The translations under genes were made by a program, and so were the position numbers. DNA of 51,739 nt from contig JAHZFK010000002.1 in NCBI GenBank assembly GCA_019421385.1, forward strand, positions 41,811-93,549, in the 5' to 3' direction. Under the pieces are notes generated by a model. That model saw only the letters and a program-made list of their open reading frames with translations, was not told where the DNA came from and made no database searches. Positions 31,865-40,770 of this stretch are shown one piece after another; the stretch's first letter is position 1, and each line of letters opens with the position of its first letter. This DNA comes from Clostridiales bacterium. Its GTDB lineage: Bacteria > Bacillota > Clostridia > Oscillospirales > Butyricicoccaceae.

Positions 31865-33092
31865 TCAAATGCCGGAGTTGCTTTCGCCTGCGGGCGATAT
31901 GGAAAAAATGCGTTTTGCCATCGCGTATGGCGCAAACGCAGTGTATTTTGCGGGACAGCGGTTCGGTATGCGGGCCGCTGCCGCAAACTTTGACGATCAG
32001 GAGCTGCGTGCGGGCATTGCCTATGCGCATGCACACGGCGTCAAATGCTATATTACGGTCAATATCATGCCGTCCGAATGCGATTTGCCGGCCTTGCCCG
32101 CCTATCTGGAACTGCTGGCAGATGCGGGAGCGGATGCCTTGATCGTGGCGGATGTGGGTGTGATCCGGATGGCACAGCGTTATGCGCCCAAGGTTCCGCT
32201 GCACATTTCGACCCAGACCAGCATCCTCAACCACGAGGCGGCGAACTTCTGGGCGGATCTGGGCGCAGAGCGCGTTGTGCTCGCGCGCGAGCTATCGCTG
32301 GAAGAGATTACGAAGATCCGTGCGAACACCCCGAAAGAGCTGGAAATCGAGGCATTTGTACACGGTGCGATGTGCATTTCTTACTCCGGGCGCTGCCTGA
32401 TTTCGCAGTATATGACCGGACGGGATGCCAATCACGGTGCGTGTGCCCAGCCCTGCCGCTGGAATTACGCGCTGATGGAGGAAAAACGGCCGGGTGAGTT
32501 TTTCCCGGTTGAGGAGGATGCCCGCGGCACCTATCTGTATAATTCCAAGGATATGTGCATGATCGAGCATATTCCGGAGCTGGTGCGCGCCGGTGTGAAT
32601 TCCTTCAAGATCGAGGGACGCAACAAGACGGCGTATTACACTTCTTGTGTGACCGGTGCATACCGCGCAGCGATCGACGCCTATGCCGCCGACCCGGCGG
32701 GGTTTGTGTTGCCGCAGTTCTGTCGCGAGGAAGTGAACAAGGTCAGCCACCGCGAATATTACACCGGATTCTACTTTGGTTCGGAGGAAAACGGGCAGCA
32801 CTATGGCGACAGTCAGTACATCCGGGAATACGAAGTGGTGGGTATGCCGGTTGATTGCGGTGCGGACGGACATGCGGTATTCGCTTTGAAAAACCGCATT
32901 TTCAAGGGCGAAGAACTGGAGCTCATTCAGCCGGGGCAGTCTCCGTATCGTTTCCACGCAGATGACGTGGTCAACGACGAGGGTAAGGCGCTCGACTTAT
33001 TTAATGTTCCGCAAATGCGGGTGCATTTCTCTTTTCCGTTTGCAGTGGATGAATACGCGATTTTACGCAAGAAAAAAGAACGGCCTTCGTAA
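31857..33092 (+). CDS. U32-family protein, TrhP-type tRNA hydroxylation factor
   Basis: 411 residues from a GTG start with GGAGGG 6 nt upstream; an ATG at 31869 is the alternative. It begins ELLSPAGDMEKMRFAIAYGANAVYFAG and has the U32 signature EAFVHGAMCISYSGRCLIS with Fe-S-type cysteines (CAQPCRW, and SKDMCMI downstream). Although named peptidases, members of this length (YegQ/TrhP) act in prephenate-dependent 5-hydroxylation of U34 in tRNA. In B. subtilis an mltG-like gene (yrrL) sits beside trhP genes (yrrN-yrrO), which matches the order here. The TAA stop lies inside the terminator hairpin. Confidence 0.9.
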   Translation: MNNQMPELLSPAGDMEKMRFAIAYGANAVYFAGQRFGMRAAAANFDDQELRAGIAYAHAHGVKCYITVNIMPSECDLPALPAYLELLADAGADALIVADVGVIRMAQRYAPKVPLHISTQTSILNHEAANFWADLGAERVVLARELSLEEITKIRANTPKELEIEAFVHGAMCISYSGRCLISQYMTGRDANHGACAQPCRWNYALMEEKRPGEFFPVEEDARGTYLYNSKDMCMIEHIPELVRAGVNSFKIEGRNKTAYYTSCVTGAYRAAIDAYAADPAGFVLPQFCREEVNKVSHREYYTGFYFGSEENGQHYGDSQYIREYEVVGMPVDCGADGHAVFALKNRIFKGEELELIQPGQSPYRFHADDVVNDEGKALDLFNVPQMRVHFSFPFAVDEYAILRKKKERPS

Positions 33093-33110
33093 GGCCGTTC
33101 TTTTTTCTTT
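33077..33110. terminator. Bidirectional terminator overlapping the U32 stop codon
   Basis: An 11-bp stem (33077-33087 with 33091-33101), 3-nt loop and T-runs on both strands. The TAA stop of the U32 gene (33090-33092) lies at the loop, so the terminator is partly coding. It also ends glpK from the other side. Confidence 0.9.
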
Positions 33111-34601
33111 TTAGTTGTGTTCTGCCCAGTCCAGACTGCGGCCGACTGCTTTTGCCCAGCCTGTCAGCAGCCGCCGGCGGGTACCCGCTTCCATGGCGGG
33201 TTCATAGAATGTATCACAACGCCAAAGCTGCGTCAGTTCCTCACGGCTGTGCCACACACCGGTGGCAAGACCTGCCAGATAGCAGGCGCCCAGTGCGGTC
33301 GTTTCACGGATGACCGGACGGCGGATAGTACACTGTGAGATATCCGCCTGAAACTGCATCAGGAAGCTGTCGCGGCTTGCGCCACCGTCCACCGAGAGAG
33401 AGGACAGCGGCACGCCGGTATCGCGCGCCATCGCGTCCAGCAGATCGTTGACCTGATAGGCGATAGACTCCTGTGCAGCGCGGATGATGTGTTCGCGGGA
33501 GGTGCCGCGTGTCAGGCCGACGAGGCAGCCGCGTGCATACATGTCCCAGTGCGGCGCGCCAAGTCCGGTGAAAGCGGGAACGAGATATACGCCGCCTGTA
33601 TCCGGTACTTTTTTGGCATAGTATTCCGCGTCGCGGCTTTCCGCGAAAAAGCGCATTTCATCCCGCAGCCACTGAATGACCGCCCCGCCGACAAAGACGC
33701 TGCCCTCCAGCGCGTACTGCGTTTCGTCTCCGATGCGGATGCCGATGGTGGTCAGCAGCCCGTTTTTGCTTTCGCAGGCCTGTGTGCCGGTGTTCATCAG
33801 CAGGAAGCAGCCCGTGCCATAGGTGTTTTTGGCAGCGCCCGGCGCAAAGCAGGTCTGTCCGAATAGGGCGGCCTGCTGGTCGCCTGCAATGCCTGCGATT
33901 GGAATATCGCCGCCCGGCATGGCGACTGTGCCGTACACTTCGCTGGACGAACAGACGCGCGGCAGCATAGCGCGCGGAATATCGAGCGCTTCAAGCAGCG
34001 TGTCGTCCCAGTCCAGCGTGTGGATGTTGAAAATCATGGTGCGGGCAGCGTTTGTCGCGTCCGTGATATGTACTTTGCCGCCCGTCAGTTTCCAGACCAG
34101 CCAACTGTCCACCGTGCCGAACAGAATATCACCGCGCGCGGCTTTTTCCCGTGCGCCTTCTACATGATCTAGGATCCACTTGATTTTTGTACCGGAAAAG
34201 TAAGCGTCCGGGATCAAACCGGTCGTTTGCCGGATGTGCTCGGAAAGACCCTGCGCGACCAGTCCGTCCACGATATCGGCTGTGCGGCGGCATTGCCAAA
34301 CGATGGCATTATAAATCGGGCGGCCGGTATTCCGGTCCCAGAGGATGGTGGTTTCGCGCTGGTTGGTGATGCCGATGCCGGCAATGTCTTTTGGAGATAC
34401 GTCGGAAGCCGCCAGCACCTCGAGCATCGCGGCGTATTGCGTCGACCAGATATCCATCGGGTCTTGCTCGACCCAGCCCTCGTGCGGATAATGCTGCGCC
34501 AGCTCATGTTGGCGGATGGCCAGAATGTTCTGCTCGCGGTCAAACAGGATCGCGCGCGAGCTGGTGGTGCCTTGGTCCAGAGCCAAAATATATTGCGCCA
34601 T
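33111..34601 (-). CDS. glpK: Glycerol kinase
   Basis: A 496-residue FGGY-family kinase. It begins YILALDQGTTSSRAILFD, with SGTKIKWILDHV, the ATP/glycerol region GDQQAALFGQ, NTYGTGCFLLMNTG and the second FGGY-type signature near the C-terminus. It phosphorylates glycerol to glycerol-3-phosphate in the cytoplasm. The ATG at 34601 gives the full family length; the open frame extends further upstream but crosses the promoter at 34629-34657. No facilitator or dehydrogenase gene is beside it. Confidence 0.96.
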   Translation of the reverse strand: MAQYILALDQGTTSSRAILFDREQNILAIRQHELAQHYPHEGWVEQDPMDIWSTQYAAMLEVLAASDVSPKDIAGIGITNQRETTILWDRNTGRPIYNAIVWQCRRTADIVDGLVAQGLSEHIRQTTGLIPDAYFSGTKIKWILDHVEGAREKAARGDILFGTVDSWLVWKLTGGKVHITDATNAARTMIFNIHTLDWDDTLLEALDIPRAMLPRVCSSSEVYGTVAMPGGDIPIAGIAGDQQAALFGQTCFAPGAAKNTYGTGCFLLMNTGTQACESKNGLLTTIGIRIGDETQYALEGSVFVGGAVIQWLRDEMRFFAESRDAEYYAKKVPDTGGVYLVPAFTGLGAPHWDMYARGCLVGLTRGTSREHIIRAAQESIAYQVNDLLDAMARDTGVPLSSLSVDGGASRDSFLMQFQADISQCTIRRPVIRETTALGACYLAGLATGVWHSREELTQLWRCDTFYEPAMEAGTRRRLLTGWAKAVGRSLDWAEHN

Positions 34602-34628
34602 GGTTTGTCGCCTCGCTTTCGTAAAAAT

Positions 34629-34657
34629 ATCATACCCTGAGGGGCTACACCTGTCAA
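34629..34657 (-). promoter_or_regulatory. Promoter of glpK
   Basis: A perfect TTGACA (34652-34657), 17-nt spacer and TATGAT (34629-34634) on the minus strand, about 28 nt upstream of the ATG. It is divergent from the gdpP promoter. Confidence 0.8.
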
Positions 34658-34695
34658 TATGGCAGCACGGTACAGGGGGCTTTATACGATTTTTG

Positions 34696-34724
34696 TTTAC
34701 ATTATAGCGGAGCGATGGTATAAT
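34696..34724 (+). promoter_or_regulatory. Promoter of the gdpP cluster
   Basis: TTTACA (34696-34701), 17-nt spacer, perfect TATAAT (34719-34724). Transcription should begin near 34731, so an ATG at 34729 cannot be used and the gdpP start must be the TTG at 34762. Confidence 0.8.
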
Positions 34725-34761
34725 TAACATGAATTTTTGCGTCCGAAAGGGGGACGAGAAG

Positions 34762-36759
34762 TTGAATAAGCCGTCTCGAAAAACACTGCGGTCGGGCAGC
34801 AGGGTATTTTTTGTTTTGTTTCTCCTGTTTGCGCTCGGCAGCATGTATTTTTCCGTAATATATGGATTGATCGGCCTGGTTTTAGGCGTTCTTCTGCGTA
34901 TGATCGCGCTGCATGGGGAGCAAGAGTGCAGCCGCCAGATGCAGGCGCTGATGGATAACATTGTGGTTGACGGCGGAGAAATTCATCCCGCTGTGACCCA
35001 TTCTCCGCTGCCGACCGTGGTCGCTTTGGCGACAACGGGCGAGATCGTCTGGGCCAACAGCGCGTTTGCGGATATCAGCGGGCAGTTTGTCGGGGCGCGG
35101 CATATGCGTTTGACCGAGCTTGCGCCGACCTTTGAGACCCGTTGGCTGATTGAAGGAAAAACCGAATTTCCCGGTGAATTGCGCATGGGGCGGAGCGCCT
35201 ATCATGTGTTCGGCAGCTTGGTGCAGAGCGACGCGGGGCAGATGATGATGCTGCATTTTCTGGACTGCACGGAATATGTGCAGCTGCGCGATGCGGCAGA
35301 GACCCGCCGTCCGGCGATTGCGGTTATTGCAATCGATAACTATGAGGAACTGACCAAGAATGCGACTGATTCCGAGAAGTCAACCATTCTGGCGGGCATT
35401 GACAAGCGGCTGTTTGCTTGGATCAAGGACTGCAATGCGGTATTGCGTAAGTATGACCGCGACAAATACATTTTCATCATCGAAAATGCCGAGCTGGATA
35501 AGCTCAGCGCGCGCAAATTTGCGGTTTTGCAGGATGTGCGCGATATTCAGAATCATGAAGGTGTCATTGCGACGCTGTCCATTGGTATCGGCAAGGATGG
35601 CGAGACGCTGGCGGAGAGCTACCAATATGCGGGTCTGGCGATCGACATGGCGTTGTCGCGCGGCGGCGATCAGGCGGTCATCAAAAACCGGTATACCTTT
35701 GAGTTTTACGGCGGTCTGACCGAGGAGGTCGAGAAACGCACCAAGGTCAAAAGCCGCGTGGTGGCAAATGCGCTTTCCCAGCTCATCCGCGATTCCTCGC
35801 AGGTGCTGATCATGGGTCACCGGAACAGCGATATGGACGCCATCGGCGCAGCAGCCGGTATGGTGTGCGCTGCCCGCGTTAAGGGGAAGCCGGTGCATAT
35901 CGTGGTCGATCGACAGCACACCATGGCAAGTGATCTGATCGAACGGTTGGAGACGCTGCCGGAGTATAAGGATGTGTTCATCAGCGCAGAGGACGCGATG
36001 ATCCTATGCGATTTCAACACACTCCTGATCGTGGTGGATGTCAACCGACCGGCATATGTGGAAAATGAGGCGCTGCTGCAATCCATCAATAAGGTAGCGG
36101 TCATCGACCATCATCGCCGTGCTGCGGACTATATCGAAAACGCGGTCGTTTCGCTGCATGAGCCGTATGCGTCGTCCGCATCCGAACTGGTCAGCGAGCT
36201 GCTGCAATATCTGGTGCCGACCAGCGGCATTCTGACGGGCGAAGCGGAAGCGATGCTCGCGGGTATTTATTTGGATACCAAGGGCTTTTCTATGCGTACC
36301 GGCGTGCGCACCTTTGAGGCGGCCGCCTATCTGCGCCGCGCAGGTGCGGAGGCGAGCGACGTTAAGCATCTGTTCCAGTCCAGCTTCACGCAGTATATGG
36401 AGCGGCAGAAACTCATTTCTTCCGCGCGTGACTGCGGGCAGGGTGTTATTTTTGCCATCACCGATGAGGAAGTGGACCGCATAGCGGCGGCGCAGGCGGC
36501 AGATGAGCTGCTGAGCATCATCGGTACACGCGCAAGCGTGGTGGCGTTCCGCAGCGGCAACGACATGGCGGTTTCGGCCCGTGCGTCAGGACAGGTCAAT
36601 GTGCAGCTGCTCATGGAGCGGCTGGGCGGCGGCGGCAACCATTCCGCGGCGGGTGCGCAATTGCGCAACACCACCCCGGAAGAGGCGGACCGCATGATTA
36701 CCGAGGCGATCGACGGCTATTTTGCCGATCAGCAAACCGATAAACCGGCAGAGCATTGA
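34762..36759 (+). CDS. gdpP: Cyclic-di-AMP phosphodiesterase GdpP
   Basis: 665 residues. It has two membrane spans within the first 45 residues, a PAS-like domain (about 60-160), a degenerate GGDEF domain (about 170-320), a DHH phosphodiesterase domain with MGHRNSDMDAIG and VIDHHRR, and a DHHA1 domain with GGGGNHSAAGA. This is the complete GdpP order. It hydrolyses c-di-AMP and so affects potassium balance and wall stress. The TTG start at 34762 follows AAAGGGGG and is decided by the promoter position. rplI and dnaB follow, the usual neighbourhood in Firmicutes. Confidence 0.95.
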   Translation: MNKPSRKTLRSGSRVFFVLFLLFALGSMYFSVIYGLIGLVLGVLLRMIALHGEQECSRQMQALMDNIVVDGGEIHPAVTHSPLPTVVALATTGEIVWANSAFADISGQFVGARHMRLTELAPTFETRWLIEGKTEFPGELRMGRSAYHVFGSLVQSDAGQMMMLHFLDCTEYVQLRDAAETRRPAIAVIAIDNYEELTKNATDSEKSTILAGIDKRLFAWIKDCNAVLRKYDRDKYIFIIENAELDKLSARKFAVLQDVRDIQNHEGVIATLSIGIGKDGETLAESYQYAGLAIDMALSRGGDQAVIKNRYTFEFYGGLTEEVEKRTKVKSRVVANALSQLIRDSSQVLIMGHRNSDMDAIGAAAGMVCAARVKGKPVHIVVDRQHTMASDLIERLETLPEYKDVFISAEDAMILCDFNTLLIVVDVNRPAYVENEALLQSINKVAVIDHHRRAADYIENAVVSLHEPYASSASELVSELLQYLVPTSGILTGEAEAMLAGIYLDTKGFSMRTGVRTFEAAAYLRRAGAEASDVKHLFQSSFTQYMERQKLISSARDCGQGVIFAITDEEVDRIAAAQAADELLSIIGTRASVVAFRSGNDMAVSARASGQVNVQLLMERLGGGGNHSAAGAQLRNTTPEEADRMITEAIDGYFADQQTDKPAEH

Positions 36760-36811
36760 ACTGGCCGGCTTCTATCAGATACAGAAAGTCAGAAAAGGAG
36801 TTAATACCATC

Positions 36812-37258
36812 ATGAAAGTTATTCTCAAGGCCGATGTCAAGGGCAAGGGTAAGAAGGGCGACCTGATCGAGGTCAGCGAGGGCTACGGCCGCAATTTCCT
36901 CATGCCGCGCGGACTGGCTGAGCCGGCAACGGCAGATAATCTGAACGTCAAGAAGGCGCAGGATGAGGCGCATGCGCGCAAGATTGCGCTCGAGCAGCAG
37001 GCAGCGCGCGAGGCGGCGGAAAAGCTCAAGGTCAGCCCGGTCAAGGTTCCGGCCAAGGGTGGTTCGGGCGGCCGCCTGTTCGGCGCGGTAACCTCCAAGG
37101 AAATCGCGGAGGAACTCAACAAGCAGTACGGTCTGAATGTGCCTAAGCAGAAGATCGTGCTGGAAGAGCCGATCAAAACCTTCGGCGTGCATCGCGTGAA
37201 GGCAAAGTTGTATCAGGATATCGCGGGTGAGATTCTGGTGCAGGTAGTAGAAGCGTAA
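36812..37258 (+). CDS. rplI: 50S ribosomal protein L9
   Basis: 148 residues. The N-terminal domain starts MKVILKADVKGKGKKGDLIEV and is followed by GYGRNFLMPRGLA. The long connecting helix (about 40-75) and the C-terminal domain with GRLFGAVTSKEIAE are intact. AAAAGGAG precedes the ATG; the longer in-frame start inside gdpP is not used. Confidence 0.97.
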   Translation: MKVILKADVKGKGKKGDLIEVSEGYGRNFLMPRGLAEPATADNLNVKKAQDEAHARKIALEQQAAREAAEKLKVSPVKVPAKGGSGGRLFGAVTSKEIAEELNKQYGLNVPKQKIVLEEPIKTFGVHRVKAKLYQDIAGEILVQVVEA

Positions 37259-37263
37259 ACACT

Positions 37264-37443
37264 TATAGGGGGCTTCAAAAGCCCCCTATATACGAAGAGC
37301 GGTTCCGAAGAAACCGTTCTTCGATACCCGAATGACGCCGCCCAAGGCGGCTGGGTCGGGGTATCCAAACACCCGGCAAAGCTGGGTGTTTTGGATGCAA
37401 ACCGCGGAGCGGTTTGCAGAATAATGGCCGCGCGGGGCGCGGC
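37264..37443 (+). repeat. Array of six contiguous hairpins between rplI and dnaB
   Basis: Six inverted repeats lie almost end to end. (1) 37264-37275 with 37279-37290, 12 bp, perfect. (2) 37293-37304 with 37312-37323, 12 bp with one G-T. (3) A two-tier stem, 37323-37330 with 37357-37365 outside and 37337-37342 with 37346-37351 inside. (4) 37363-37377 with 37381-37396, 15 bp with one bulge. (5) 37396-37405 with 37409-37418, 10 bp, perfect. (6) 37427-37433 with 37437-37443, 7 bp, perfect. Most loops are 3 nt. None has a proper T-run, so they are not simple terminators. They fill nearly the whole 217-nt gap. Confidence 0.85.
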
Positions 37444-37475
37444 AAAGCGAATTTTCAAAGAAAGGCGGTGCGGTT

Positions 37476-38840
37476 TTGGATGAGCTTTTGATGCGGCAGG
37501 TGCCGCAGGACTTGACGGCGGAGCAGTCGCTTCTGGGTGCAATGCTGGTCGACCCGAACTGCATCCCTGAAGTGATCGAGCAGGTGCGTGCGGACGATTT
37601 TTATGCCGACGAGAACAAGCGCATCTTTGAGACCATCTACTCCATGTTCAATGGCGCGCAGCGGATCGACCCGGTTACGGTGCTCGATATGCTCACGCGC
37701 ATGGGCTATTATGACGAGGCGGGCGGCCGTGCGTATTTGTTCCAGCTGATGGAGGTCACGCCGGGCGCGCGCAACGTGGGTGAATATGTGCGCATTGTGC
37801 GCGACAAAAGCCTGCTGCGTCAGCTGGCAGACGCAGGCAGTGAAATCCAGCAGAATGCGCTGGAAGCACGCGGCGAAGCGTCCAGCATTGCAGAATTAGC
37901 CGAGCAACGGATTTATGGCATCCGACAGGGACGCGAAATCAAGGGCTTGTCCAAGCTCAGCGAGGTCATTGCAGACCTGTACACCGAACTGGACGAGCGC
38001 GCCAAGTCGGACAGCGACATTCCGGGCATGTCGACCGGATTCCATGCGCTGGACACCGCGCTGACCGGCCTGAACAAATCTGACCTTATCCTGATTGCAG
38101 CGCGTCCCGGCATGGGTAAAACGGCGTTTGCACTCAATGTTGCGCTCAACGCTGCCAAGGCGAGCGTGAAGGATAAGCCGCGCGGCTACAAAAAAGGGAC
38201 GGGCGTTTGCGTGTTCCAGCTCGAGATGGGCAAGGAACAACTCGCCAGCCGCTTTTTGTCCAGCGAAGCGCTTATCGAGTCGCAGAAGTTGAAAACCGGC
38301 AACTTGGATGAAGAGGACTGGGTCAAAATCGCCCGTGCGTCGGGCGTGCTGGCCAGACTGAACATTTACGTGGACGACAATCCTGCGATCACGGTTGCCG
38401 AAATCAAGGCAAAGTGCCGCCGTCTGGGCGAGGAATTGGGCCTGATCGTCATTGACTACTTGCAGCTGATGCATGTTGGCGGGCGGCACATGGATAACCG
38501 TGTGCAGGAGGTCGCGGAGATCTCGCGTTCGCTCAAGATTATGGCGAAGGAACTGAACGTGCCGGTTGTCTGCCTGTCGCAGCTGTCGCGTGCGTCCGAG
38601 CAGCGCTCGGACAAGCGGCCGATGCTGTCCGATTTGCGTGAATCCGGCGCCATCGAGCAAGACGCGGATATCGTCATGTTCATCTATCGAGACGACTATT
38701 ATGATGATGAGAGCGAGAACAAGAACATCGCAGAAATCATCATTGCGAAAAACCGTCATGGTGCGACGGGTACGATCGAATTGCAGTGGGTGGGTCAGTA
38801 TACGACCTTCTCCAACCCGGATCGCATCCATGGAGACTAA
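37476..38840 (+). CDS. dnaB: Replicative DNA helicase
   Basis: 454 residues. An N-terminal helical domain (about 1-150) with LTAEQSLLGAMLVDP is followed by the RecA-like ATPase: Walker A ARPGMGKTAFALN, Walker B LIVIDYLQLM, LSQLSRASEQR and the C-terminal IIAKNRHGATGTIEL. No intein interrupts it. The start is TTG at 37476 with AAAGGCGG 7 nt upstream; ATG at 37491 is possible. It unwinds DNA at the replication fork. Confidence 0.97.
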   Translation: MDELLMRQVPQDLTAEQSLLGAMLVDPNCIPEVIEQVRADDFYADENKRIFETIYSMFNGAQRIDPVTVLDMLTRMGYYDEAGGRAYLFQLMEVTPGARNVGEYVRIVRDKSLLRQLADAGSEIQQNALEARGEASSIAELAEQRIYGIRQGREIKGLSKLSEVIADLYTELDERAKSDSDIPGMSTGFHALDTALTGLNKSDLILIAARPGMGKTAFALNVALNAAKASVKDKPRGYKKGTGVCVFQLEMGKEQLASRFLSSEALIESQKLKTGNLDEEDWVKIARASGVLARLNIYVDDNPAITVAEIKAKCRRLGEELGLIVIDYLQLMHVGGRHMDNRVQEVAEISRSLKIMAKELNVPVVCLSQLSRASEQRSDKRPMLSDLRESGAIEQDADIVMFIYRDDYYDDESENKNIAEIIIAKNRHGATGTIELQWVGQYTTFSNPDRIHGD

Positions 38841-38844
38841 GGCC

Positions 38845-40182
38845 ATGCTAGAGCAGATAAGGCACACCATTGCGGTATATGATATGCTGCGGCCGGGTGA
38901 ACCGGTGCTGGTTGCGCTGTCGGGCGGTGCGGATTCGGTGGCATTGCTGCATATATTGCGGGCGCTGGGCTATCCGGTGCGGGCGTTTCATTTGAACCAC
39001 TGCCTGCGCGGCGCAGAGTCCGAGCGGGACGAAGCGTTTTGCCGAGCGCTGTGCGCGCAGTTGGGCGTCGAACTGATGGTTAAACGTGTGGATGTTGCTA
39101 CGGCGGCACGGGAGCAGGGGACTGGCGTGGAGGAAACTGCCCGCCGTATTCGTTATGTGCGGCTGCAAGATGCCGCGCAGGGCGTGAAGATTGCCACCGC
39201 GCATACCGCAGACGATAATTTGGAAACCGTGCTGTTCCATCTGGTGCGCGGTACCGGTTCCAAGGGGCTAGCGGGCATCCCACCTGTGCGTGGGCAGATC
39301 ATCCGCCCGCTGCTGCGGGTAGAGCGCGCACAGATAGAAGAATATCTTGCATCAATCGGGCAGGATTATGTCACCGACAGCACGAATGCAGACGACGCTT
39401 ACACTCGTAACCGCATCCGGCATACGGTCGTGCCCGCGCTGCGGGCGATTCAGCCGACGGCGGCGCAGGCTGCGGCGCGGCTGGGTGATCTGCTGCGGCA
39501 GGATGAGGACTGTCTGGACGGATTGGCGCAGGAATGTCTGGCGCAGGCGGCGCAGCCTGACGGTGCATGGGATATCGCTCCGCTGCGGCAGGTGCATCCG
39601 GCAGTGCGCGCACGCGCATTGCGGCGATTGCTTGCACAGAGCGGTATGCCGCTACGGGATCTGACCGCGCAACATATTTTTGCGCTGGAACAGCTGCTGG
39701 ACAGCCCAAAGCCGTCCGCTTGTTGCGCTTTACCGCATGGATTTACCGCGCGGCGCGAATATAGTGCGTTGCGTCTGGTGCGAGAGGAAGAACAACCGGT
39801 GCGGCCTGCGGTGCCGCTTGTCGTCCCGTCCGAGCAAACGTTGTGGAACGGCAGCGTGCGGGTTTCGGTGCATGTCTTAGAAAAAAACGAAGTTTTTTAC
39901 AAATCATTCAATACTTTTTGCGTGGATTGTGGTACAATAGATTTTGCATCGTTGTGCGTTCGCACACGCAAGGTGGGCGATCGGATTCGCCTGACGGAAA
40001 AAGGCGGCAGCCGGACACTCAAAAAGCTGCTGATCGACCGGAAAATCCCGCGCTGCAAGCGGGATGGGCTGGTGGTCGTGGCGGACAAAACCGGCGTGAT
40101 CGCCGTGCAGGATATAGGCATGGATTGTTCGCGTTCTCCGCAGGGAGGCGCGCGGATGCAAATAAAAATAGAGGGGTATTGA
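38845..40182 (+). CDS. tilS: tRNA(Ile)-lysidine synthase
   Basis: 445 residues. The PP-loop motif VALSGGADSVALLH lies near residue 28, followed by HLNHCLRG and IATAHTADDNLETVLFHLVRGTG, with the N-terminal ATPase and C-terminal tRNA-recognition domains (RTRKVGDRIRL, LKKLLIDRKIP) present. It makes lysidine at C34 of tRNA-Ile2. ATG at 38845 has GGAG 9 nt upstream and lies 4 nt after dnaB. A patch near 39885-39945 is AT-rich and contains an extended -10-like TGGTACAAT that may help express hpt. Confidence 0.95.
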   Translation: MLEQIRHTIAVYDMLRPGEPVLVALSGGADSVALLHILRALGYPVRAFHLNHCLRGAESERDEAFCRALCAQLGVELMVKRVDVATAAREQGTGVEETARRIRYVRLQDAAQGVKIATAHTADDNLETVLFHLVRGTGSKGLAGIPPVRGQIIRPLLRVERAQIEEYLASIGQDYVTDSTNADDAYTRNRIRHTVVPALRAIQPTAAQAAARLGDLLRQDEDCLDGLAQECLAQAAQPDGAWDIAPLRQVHPAVRARALRRLLAQSGMPLRDLTAQHIFALEQLLDSPKPSACCALPHGFTARREYSALRLVREEEQPVRPAVPLVVPSEQTLWNGSVRVSVHVLEKNEVFYKSFNTFCVDCGTIDFASLCVRTRKVGDRIRLTEKGGSRTLKKLLIDRKIPRCKRDGLVVVADKTGVIAVQDIGMDCSRSPQGGARMQIKIEGY

Positions 40183-40185
40183 AAA

Positions 40186-40740
40186 ATGGCATATGATATG
40201 CGGGACGATATCAAGGAAATCTATTTTACCGAGCAGCAACTGGCAGATAAGGTCGCGGAAATGGGCGCACGCATCACGGAGGATTACCGGGGTAAGAACC
40301 CGCTGATCGTCAGCGTGCTCAAGGGCTCCTATGTGTTTATGGCAGACCTGACGCGCAAGATCGACACGCCCTGCAATGTGGATTTTATGGTCGTGTCGAG
40401 CTATGGCAAGGGTACCAAGACCTCGGGCGAGGTGCAGATCATCAAGGATATCGAGCAGCCGATCGACGGGCGCGACCTGTTGATCGTGGAGGATATTCTG
40501 GATTCCGGTGTGACGCTGAGCTATCTGATGCAGGTGCTCAAGGCGCGCGGCGCAAAGTCTATCCGCCTGTGCACGCTCCTGTCCAAGCCTGCGCGGCACA
40601 AGGTGGATGTGCCGGTCGACTATCTGGGCTTTGAGATTCCGGATGAGTTTGTGGTCGGTTACGGTCTGGATTATGCAGAGAGATACCGCAATTTGCCGTA
40701 TATCGGCATTTTGAAGCCGAGCGTTTACGGCGGCGAGTAA
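40186..40740 (+). CDS. hpt: Hypoxanthine phosphoribosyltransferase
   Basis: 184 residues. The PRPP-binding motif is LLIVEDILDSGVTLSYL, with SVLKGSYVFMADL, the flexible-loop VVSSYG and the purine-stacking end DYLGFEIPDEFVVGYGLDYAE. It salvages hypoxanthine and guanine. The order tilS-hpt-ftsH is conserved in many Firmicutes. Confidence 0.96.
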   Translation: MAYDMRDDIKEIYFTEQQLADKVAEMGARITEDYRGKNPLIVSVLKGSYVFMADLTRKIDTPCNVDFMVVSSYGKGTKTSGEVQIIKDIEQPIDGRDLLIVEDILDSGVTLSYLMQVLKARGAKSIRLCTLLSKPARHKVDVPVDYLGFEIPDEFVVGYGLDYAERYRNLPYIGILKPSVYGGE

Positions 40741-40770
40741 ATATCAACAAGGAAGAGGTGTCAAACCAAT

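Noticed and set aside
31857..33092. Collagenase-type U32 peptidase
   Set aside because: The name is historical. Length, signature cysteines and the neighbouring mltG fit TrhP-type tRNA hydroxylation factors better.
34729..34761. ATG at 34729 as the start of gdpP
   Set aside because: The promoter at 34696-34724 would start transcription at about this base, and the ribosome site fits TTG at 34762.
37264..37290. Simple rho-independent terminator after rplI
   Set aside because: The stem is perfect but TATATACG follows instead of a T-run, and it is one of six adjacent hairpins within a cluster that must be read through to dnaB.
37264..37443. CRISPR array
   Set aside because: The units are different palindromes of unlike sequence and length, not identical direct repeats with spacers.
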